A stretch of 35,629 bases of DNA, taken from the NCBI GenBank assembly GCA_944367415.1, contig CALVWN010000003.1, forward strand, positions 1-35,629, written 5' to 3'. This stretch comes from an uncultured Clostridia bacterium (GTDB taxonomy: Bacteria > Bacillota > Clostridia > Christensenellales > Borkfalkiaceae). Below, piece after piece: positions 30,566 to 35,629 of this stretch (the stretch's first letter is position 1; every line of letters begins with the position of its first letter). The notes beneath the pieces are model-generated. The model was not told where the DNA came from and ran no database searches. It was given only the letters and a program-made list of their open reading frames with translations. The translations under genes were made by a program, and so were the position numbers.

Positions 30566-32656
30566 ATGAAGACCTATCTCAAGACATTCGGACGGATGTT
30601 CAAACGGCACGCCACGCGCCTCGTCTCGGTCATCCTCATGGTGCTCGTGAGCGTCGGCTTTACGGCGGGCATCGGCATGGCGACCGACAAGATCAACGCC
30701 TCCGTCTCCGACTATTACTTTGCGCAAAACGTGAGCGATCTCATCCTCATGAACACGGAAGGTGCGTTTTCCGACGAGGACGTATCCGTCATTTCCGAAC
30801 ACTACGGTGCGGAGAACGTGCTGACGGGCGGGATGATCGAGTTTGAAGTCTCGGACGGAAGAGCCGTCGTCAACGACACCGAGGTCGCATTGACGGGCGT
30901 GCCGGACGGCATGATCCGCGTCTATCTCTTTCCCTGCGACGATCCCTCCCTGCTGACCCAGAACGTGCCGACGGTGACAACGTACGACATCGACGTGCCG
31001 GAGGGCGCCATCGTCGTCTACACCGAGCGCGCCACCGAGCAGTTCGCGCAGCAGGAGGCGGGCGCCCGCTTCACCCTCTCGACGACGCTGCACGAGACGC
31101 TCGACGAGATCGAATACAACGGCGTCACGCTCGCCGCCGACCTCGACGTCACCATCCCCGTCGAACAGGAATATGTGCTGGGCGGCACCCTTCTGAACCC
31201 GCTGCACATGGCGGTGCGCGACGATGTGAGCTATGCCGACGACCCCGCCTCCGACGACGAGGAGGATATGCTCCCCCTCGCCGCCATTTACTACGTCTTC
31301 GGCGACACGCTGCTCTCCGTTCCGGCGACCGCGACCGTGGAGGGCACGATCACCGACGAGACCTTCATGGGCGGGATGCTTGCGGGGACGCCCGTCAGCG
31401 AGGCGCAGGAACAGCAGGTGGAGATCCCCGCCTCCGAGCTGCGCAACCAGATCTGTCTCACGCTTCCGGATCGCGGAGACTACACGCTGTTCGGGATCGG
31501 TTATGACGACTACGTCAACGGGGAGATCGATACGATCCGCGGACTTCTCGCCGATGACACCGATGTGCAGGATGCGGCGGCATACTATGAAGCCCTCACC
31601 CTGCACGAGAACTTCTCCTTTGCCTCCTTCCACGAATTTTCCGGGAAGATCGCGGGCATCGGATATGTGCTGATGGCGGTGTTTTTGTTCGTCACCATTC
31701 TCGTCGTGCTTTCGACCATGACCCGCCTTCTGGACGAGGAACGCGCGCAGATCGCCTGCCTGCAGACGCTCGGCTATTCCCCCGTCCGCATCATTGCCAA
31801 ATATCTTCTGTTCGCACTCATCGGCACGCTCATCGGGGGCGCGGGCGCCTACTTTGCGGGCCTGGGGCTTGCGCGCATCATCTACAACAACTTTGAATGG
31901 AACTTCACCCTTCCGCCCTATACCTCCCACGTCTCGATGACCTTCTACCTCATCACGTTTGCGGTCATCCTGATCGCGACGCTCGCCGCGACCGCCATTG
32001 CGGGGGCAAAGCTGACGCGGCAGGAGCCTGCCGACCTGCTGCGGCCCAAGACGCCCAAAGCGGGCAAGAAGGTGTTCCTCGAGCGCATCCCCTTCATCTG
32101 GAACCACCTCTCCTTCAAATATAAGTCGACGATGCGCAACGTATTGCGGTTTTTCATGCGCTTTCTGATGACGGTCGTCTCCGTCGCGCTCTCGACGGCG
32201 CTCGTCCTCGCGGGGCTTGCGGTGCTCGACTGCTGTCTCTTCCAGAACATCGGCGGCGCCTCCATGATCACCATTTCCATCATCATCCTCATCTTTGCGG
32301 CGCTGCTCAACTTTGTCGTCACCTACACGCTGACCAACATCAACATCAGCGAGCGCGAGCGCGAGCTTGCCACGCTCATGGTGCTCGGATACTATGACAA
32401 TGAGGTCGCCGGCTATATCTACCGCGAGATCTACATCACAAGCTCGATCGGCATTTTATTCGGGCTTCCCCTCGGGTGCCTCTTATGCCTGTTTGTCTTT
32501 CAGGTGATGGGATTCGGCTCCATTCCGGGCATCTCGTGGTTCGTCTGGGTGCTTGCCCCCGTCCTCTCCGTCATCTTCACCATTCTCGTGACGCTCATCC
32601 TGCGGCACAAGATCGTCAGGATCGATATGAACGAATCGCTCAAGGCCATCGAATGA
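30566..32656 (+). CDS. FtsX-like permease of the MacB-type transporter
   Basis: The 696-residue membrane protein begins with one span (about 12-37), then a large outer domain of about 320 residues rich in Asp and Glu, then three spans forming a first FtsX domain (about 365-485). A basic linker follows, and a second set of four spans forms the second FtsX domain (about 535-690). This double-FtsX build is typical of Bacillota MacB-like permeases. It works with the ATPase encoded 4 nt upstream. No separate membrane-fusion protein gene is present; the long outer domain may take that place. The substrate is unknown. A GC stem with a weak T run follows. Confidence 0.88.
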   Translation: MKTYLKTFGRMFKRHATRLVSVILMVLVSVGFTAGIGMATDKINASVSDYYFAQNVSDLILMNTEGAFSDEDVSVISEHYGAENVLTGGMIEFEVSDGRAVVNDTEVALTGVPDGMIRVYLFPCDDPSLLTQNVPTVTTYDIDVPEGAIVVYTERATEQFAQQEAGARFTLSTTLHETLDEIEYNGVTLAADLDVTIPVEQEYVLGGTLLNPLHMAVRDDVSYADDPASDDEEDMLPLAAIYYVFGDTLLSVPATATVEGTITDETFMGGMLAGTPVSEAQEQQVEIPASELRNQICLTLPDRGDYTLFGIGYDDYVNGEIDTIRGLLADDTDVQDAAAYYEALTLHENFSFASFHEFSGKIAGIGYVLMAVFLFVTILVVLSTMTRLLDEERAQIACLQTLGYSPVRIIAKYLLFALIGTLIGGAGAYFAGLGLARIIYNNFEWNFTLPPYTSHVSMTFYLITFAVILIATLAATAIAGAKLTRQEPADLLRPKTPKAGKKVFLERIPFIWNHLSFKYKSTMRNVLRFFMRFLMTVVSVALSTALVLAGLAVLDCCLFQNIGGASMITISIIILIFAALLNFVVTYTLTNINISERERELATLMVLGYYDNEVAGYIYREIYITSSIGILFGLPLGCLLCLFVFQVMGFGSIPGISWFVWVLAPVLSVIFTILVTLILRHKIVRIDMNESLKAIE

Positions 32657-32662
32657 ACGACG

Positions 32663-32690
32663 CCCGCCGCACCGCGCGGCGGGTATTTTC
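32663..32690 (+). terminator. terminator of the MacB-type operon
   Basis: CCCGCCGC (32663-32670) pairs with GCGGCGGG (32676-32683), then TATTTTC. The stem is good but the T run is modest. Confidence 0.6.
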
Positions 32691-32727
32691 TTCCTGTGCG
32701 GAACGTCCGCGGGATCGGTAAAATCAT

Positions 32728-32756
32728 TTGACAAAACGGAGCGGGTGTATTACAAT
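32728..32756 (+). promoter_or_regulatory. promoter of the four-span membrane protein gene
   Basis: TTGACA (32728-32733) and TACAAT (32751-32756) are 17 bp apart. The predicted start near 32763 excludes an in-frame ATG at 32745 as the translation start. Confidence 0.85.
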
Positions 32757-32786
32757 AGGTACAATCTATTCTGCGAGGTCGTATCC

Positions 32787-33878
32787 ATGCGTGAATTTAC
32801 ATCCGCCGAGGCGGAACTGCGCTATCGGCAGAGAAGCCTCATTCCTCTCAATATCTTCGTCGCACTCCTGTGCGCCGTCGCCGCCCTCTCCATCCTCTTT
32901 ATGCCGCTCATGCAGATCGATGTGGACTCTCTCTCCTATCTTCTGACGCAGCAGCAGGAGGACAGCACGGAGGAAGGCTCCCTCTCGGTCGCCGACGTGC
33001 TCACCGACGCCGGGCTGACCGTCTCGCTCAACGGCATGGACTTCATCCGTCTGGGCACGGAGGAAGATCCCATCACGCAGCTGGTCGGCAAGGTGGGCGA
33101 CTCCTTCAGCGCGCAGGCGGAGACGCTCGCCGCAAAGACGGTCGTCATCGCCGCGGCGGAGTCGACGGGCATGGAGATCAAGACGGAGACCGTCGAGAAG
33201 GTCAACAATGCGCTGACCGGTCTCGAGGAGGCGTCCACCGACGAAGAAGTCGACAGCGCCATCTCCTCCATTCTCGACTCCATCAAGGAGGACTTCCCCG
33301 TCGAACAGACGCAGGCCTGGGACGACGAGCAGATCCGCTCCACCGTGCGTGATATGTACGACAAGACGGTCGCGCAGAACGAGGGCGAATTTTCCGCCGA
33401 GGCGTTCATCTGCGTCAATGCCTCCGAGGCGCTCAACGAGAGCGGCAGCGGCACGGGGGAAGTGTACACCAACTTCTCCGACATGATGACGGGCATGAGC
33501 GGCACGGTGGTCAACACCGACGAGATCTCCTCACAGATCCCCGACGTCGTCTTTCTCATCGCGGCAGGCGCGATCGGGTTCTTCGCCCTCGTCTGGGCGA
33601 TCCTGTTCCTGTTCGCCTTCTTCCATATGTTTGCGCGCAACAAGCGCTTCATGATGTGGTACGTCAAGCTGTTCGGCTTCCTCCCCTGCCTCATCTTCGG
33701 CGTGGCGCCCCTCCTTGCGGGAAAGTTCATCCAAGACGCGACGCTCGCAGCGGCGCTCGGCGCCGTCTCCACCTTCGCATGGATCAGCGGTGCGTGCTAT
33801 ATCCTCCTCTGGCTGGTCTCCATCCTCTGGGCATTCCCCATCAAGCACCGCATCCGCAAGCTCAAACGCGAACTCTGA
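32787..33878 (+). CDS. membrane protein of unknown function with a large acidic outer domain
   Basis: I do not recognise this 363-residue protein. One span lies at about 19-41. A domain of about 220 residues follows, rich in Asp, Glu, Ser and Thr and mostly helical in character (AKTVVIAAAESTGMEIKTET, EEASTDEEVDSAISSILDSI). Three more spans (about 258-282, 295-320, 327-350) and a basic tail (KHRIRKLKREL) end it. The topology is probably both ends inside with the acidic domain outside. The start is ATG 32787, with GAGG 10 nt upstream and a strong promoter before it. It is a single gene ended by a terminator, so it is not part of the preceding ABC operon. Confidence 0.75.
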   Translation: MREFTSAEAELRYRQRSLIPLNIFVALLCAVAALSILFMPLMQIDVDSLSYLLTQQQEDSTEEGSLSVADVLTDAGLTVSLNGMDFIRLGTEEDPITQLVGKVGDSFSAQAETLAAKTVVIAAAESTGMEIKTETVEKVNNALTGLEEASTDEEVDSAISSILDSIKEDFPVEQTQAWDDEQIRSTVRDMYDKTVAQNEGEFSAEAFICVNASEALNESGSGTGEVYTNFSDMMTGMSGTVVNTDEISSQIPDVVFLIAAGAIGFFALVWAILFLFAFFHMFARNKRFMMWYVKLFGFLPCLIFGVAPLLAGKFIQDATLAAALGAVSTFAWISGACYILLWLVSILWAFPIKHRIRKLKREL

Positions 33879-33905
33879 CCGGGAGCATCCCGACACAAAA
33901 CATGA

Positions 33906-33947
33906 CACAAGGCGCGGAATTTCTTCCGCGTCTCTTGTTTTTTTGCG
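33906..33947 (+). terminator. terminator of the four-span membrane protein gene
   Basis: ACAAG plus GCGCGGAA pairs with TTCCGCGTC plus CTTGT around a TTTC loop, with a small internal mismatch, followed by seven T. Confidence 0.8.
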
Positions 33948-33963
33948 CAAAATGTGTTACACT
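33935..33963 (+). promoter_or_regulatory. possible promoter of the mscS operon
   Basis: TTGTTT (33935-33940) and TACACT (33958-33963) are 17 bp apart; the -35 overlaps the preceding terminator's T run. Confidence 0.5.
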
Positions 33964-33983
33964 ACTCCCGAAGGAGTCATGCT

Positions 33984-34826
33984 ATGGAACAGATCTTTGA
34001 GACACTCAGGGAGATCGGAGACGACTTCGTGCAGAACACGGGGCTTGCCATCGTGCGCGCCGTCGCCTTTCTCGTGCTGGGGCTGGTCGTCATCCGCATC
34101 GTGCAGATCATCGCGCGGTCGGCGACGCTCCGGACGAGCAAGCTCGACAAGTCGGCTTCGACCTTCGTCATCTCCCTCATCACCGTGGTGCTCTATGTGG
34201 CGCTCGCCATCGTCGTCGTCAGCTCGCTCGGGTTCTCCACGGCGGGCATCATTGCGGCGTTCTCCGCCGTCGCGCTTGCCGTCGCGCTCGCCCTGAAGGA
34301 CAGCCTCGCGAGCCTTGCGAACGGCGTCATCATCATCTTCACGAAGCCCTTCAAAAAGGGCGACTACATCGCCATCGGCGGCATGGAAGGGCTGGTGCAG
34401 GATATCCGCCTGTTCAACACCAAGATCCTGACGTACAGCAACGAGACCATCATCGTTCCCAACAGCGAGGTACTCGGATCCAAGCTCGTCAACTACAGCG
34501 ACATGCCGCTGCGCCGCGTCGTCATCGAGGTTCCCGTCCCCTATGCCGCGGACATCGATGAAGTCAAGGCGCTGCTCCTGGAGAGCGTTACGGGCTACAA
34601 ATACGTTGTAGAGACGCCGGCCCCGCAGGTCGTGCTGGCGGATTTCGGCGAGGATACCCTCAAATTTTCCGTCCGCGCATGGGGAACGACGAACAAGTAC
34701 TGGGATCTCTACTTTGATCTGCGCGAGATCATCATGAAAGCGCTTGAAGCGCACGGCATCGAAAAGCCCTATTCGCAGCTCGAAGTGCGGCTGCGCAGAT
34801 CTTCGGACGGGGAGGACGGCGTATGA
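33984..34826 (+). CDS. small-conductance mechanosensitive channel, MscS family
   Basis: The 280-residue membrane protein matches MscS in size and layout. Spans 1 and 2 are at about 18-40 and 60-82. The pore helix is rich in Gly and Ala (TAGIIAAFSAVALAVALALK), followed by DSLASLANGVIIIFTKPFKKGD, the MscS hallmark. The beta domain (ETIIVPNSEVLGSKLVNYS) and the C-terminal alpha/beta domain complete it. The channel opens under membrane tension to release solutes during hypo-osmotic shock. The start is ATG 33984, with AAGGAG 7 nt upstream; an ATG 30 nt earlier in frame lacks one. Its stop overlaps the next start (ATGA), so the two are translated together. Confidence 0.94.
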   Translation: MEQIFETLREIGDDFVQNTGLAIVRAVAFLVLGLVVIRIVQIIARSATLRTSKLDKSASTFVISLITVVLYVALAIVVVSSLGFSTAGIIAAFSAVALAVALALKDSLASLANGVIIIFTKPFKKGDYIAIGGMEGLVQDIRLFNTKILTYSNETIIVPNSEVLGSKLVNYSDMPLRRVVIEVPVPYAADIDEVKALLLESVTGYKYVVETPAPQVVLADFGEDTLKFSVRAWGTTNKYWDLYFDLREIIMKALEAHGIEKPYSQLEVRLRRSSDGEDGV

Positions 34827-35323
34827 ACGGACTGATTCTGCTTGCAGACGCTGCCGCGGAGAGCGGCACCGTGCGCCTTGTACTCGAATATCTGCTCTAC
34901 GCCGCCGTCATCGTCGTGGGCATCCTCATCCTCCTTCTGCTGCGCAGAAAGACGCGCCTGCCCCGCCACAGCGAACTGCGTGCGCAGTTGGGCGCGCTCG
35001 CCGCAGAGCTTTCGGCGCTCCGGAAAGCCGATCCCCCGCGGCTCAAATGGCTCAAGGCGCTCTCCCGTCTCCTCTACAATGCCGACAAACTCATCTATGT
35101 GACAGACCGCATGGCGGACAAGGAGCGCGACGGCGAGATCGCAAACGTCTCCGCGCTCCTGGAACAGATGCGCGCCGAACTTGCCGTCTACCGAACCGGG
35201 GCGCGTGCCGCCGATGACGACGGCGGGCTTGCTGCCGCACAAAAAAAGATCGCCGAAGCGGAAGAGCTCATGCAGCGCGTCCTCGCACGCGACGCACAGC
35301 TCCGGACGGAACGCTCCCGCTGA
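34823..35323 (+). CDS. single-span coiled-coil membrane protein, mscS partner
   Basis: I do not recognise this 166-residue protein. A short outer N-terminus is followed by one span (about 21-42, LEYLLYAAVIVVGILILLLL) and RRK at the inner face. Long charged helices with heptad-like leucines follow (LRAQLGALAAELSALRKADP; EIANVSALLEQMRAELAVYR; AQKKIAEAEELMQRVLARDA). It is therefore a membrane-tethered coiled coil facing the cytosol. Its start overlaps the mscS stop by 4 nt (ATGA), which argues for a joint function, perhaps as a channel accessory protein; that is inference. A terminator follows. Confidence 0.8.
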   Translation: MNGLILLADAAAESGTVRLVLEYLLYAAVIVVGILILLLLRRKTRLPRHSELRAQLGALAAELSALRKADPPRLKWLKALSRLLYNADKLIYVTDRMADKERDGEIANVSALLEQMRAELAVYRTGARAADDDGGLAAAQKKIAEAEELMQRVLARDAQLRTERSR

Positions 35324-35341
35324 ACCGAACCGATACGAAAT

Positions 35342-35376
35342 GAAACGCCCGCGGTTTTCCCGCGGGCGTTTCATTT
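35342..35376. terminator. bidirectional terminator
   Basis: GAAACGCCCGCGG (35342-35354) pairs perfectly with 35360-35372 around TTTTC; it separates the mscS operon from the convergent gene at the right edge. Confidence 0.8.
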
Positions 35377-35394
35377 GCGCCGAAAGCAGCGCGT

Positions 35395-35629
35395 CTATTC
35401 GGATTTTTTCACACTCTCCGCCGCCGGAGCCGTCTGGCCGTTCTCCGTCCCGTTCTCCGCGGGAGATGCCGGAACGGACGCTGTGCCGTTTGCCGCCTCT
35501 GCAGCCTCGGCTTCCTTTTCTGCCCTGCGCTTTTCGGCAGCTTCCTCCAGAGCTTTCTTCGCCTCCTCACGCACTCTGCTCACCTTCATCACCGCCTTGA
35601 TGATGAGGAAGAGAACGAGCGCCGTCAGA
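35395..35629 (-). CDS. 3' end of a membrane protein gene, possibly MscL
   Basis: The frame is open to the right edge, so the start is outside; about 78 residues are visible. They begin with the end of a hydrophobic span (LTALVLFLIIKAVMKV), followed by a charged helix (VREEAKKALEEAAEKRRAEK) and a low-complexity Ala/Glu/Pro/Thr/Asn tail. This span and Lys ending resemble the second helix of the large mechanosensitive channel MscL (LVxFLIIKxxNK), and the place next to mscS would fit. The tail lacks the usual short amphipathic helix of MscL, so the identity is tentative. Confidence 0.5.
   Translation of the reverse strand, partial: LTALVLFLIIKAVMKVSRVREEAKKALEEAAEKRRAEKEAEAAEAANGTASVPASPAENGTENGQTAPAAESVKKSE

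Noticed and set aside
251-35629. CRISPR arrays, transposases, phage genes
   Set aside because: I saw no regularly spaced repeats, transposase-like frames or terminal inverted repeats in the window.

Overview
The window is GC-rich DNA from a low-GC-type lineage that keeps Bacillota (Firmicutes) features. It has a spoVAC sporulation gene, A-type RNase P RNA, strong AAGGAGG-type ribosome sites, GTG and TTG starts, and CUT1 sugar importers of the LplABC kind. A gut Clostridia member, perhaps a Christensenellales-like organism, is a reasonable guess, but that is inference. There are no phage, insertion sequence or CRISPR signatures.

Left part (1-8.5 kb): the 3' end of pyruvate:ferredoxin oxidoreductase, a run of hairpins, a small CxxC redox-type protein (DUF1858) and spoVAC on the minus strand. 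Next come a proline tRNA with the rare AGG anticodon and rnpB, both on the minus strand. Pyruvate kinase is divergent from rnpB. A MarR regulator with twin palindromic operators leads into a two-gene heterodimeric ABC exporter with one degenerate ATP site. A small helix-turn-helix protein lies convergent to it.

Middle (8.7-24.8 kb): an unusual 1101-residue protein has two XRE DNA-binding domains inside the cell, one membrane span, and about 900 outer residues of InlB-type and BspA-type repeats. Upstream on the same strand is an 11-kb minus-strand glycan operon. Its order is LamG surface protein, sugar-binding lipoprotein, beta-helix lipoprotein, two permeases, GH36 alpha-galactosidase and GH43 enzyme. 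It has no ATPase of its own. A divergent AraC regulator probably controls it. The best promoter for the operon has ten G residues inside a 19-bp -35/-10 spacer, which suggests phase-variable expression.

Right part (24.8-35.6 kb): an SGNH esterase-like enzyme and a surface GDPD protein that shares its C-terminal membrane tail with the LamG protein. Then come tRNA-Ala(CGC), a small acidic protein, tRNA-Val(CAC) and a histidine phosphatase. A MacB-type ABC transporter pair and a four-span membrane protein follow. The window ends with an MscS channel overlapping a coiled-coil membrane protein, and the 3' end of a gene that may be mscL.

Most genes read as ordinary housekeeping or carbohydrate functions. 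The items most worth following are the trans-membrane XRE receptor, the poly-G promoter, the shared C-terminal anchor and the tRNA-Pro(AGG).
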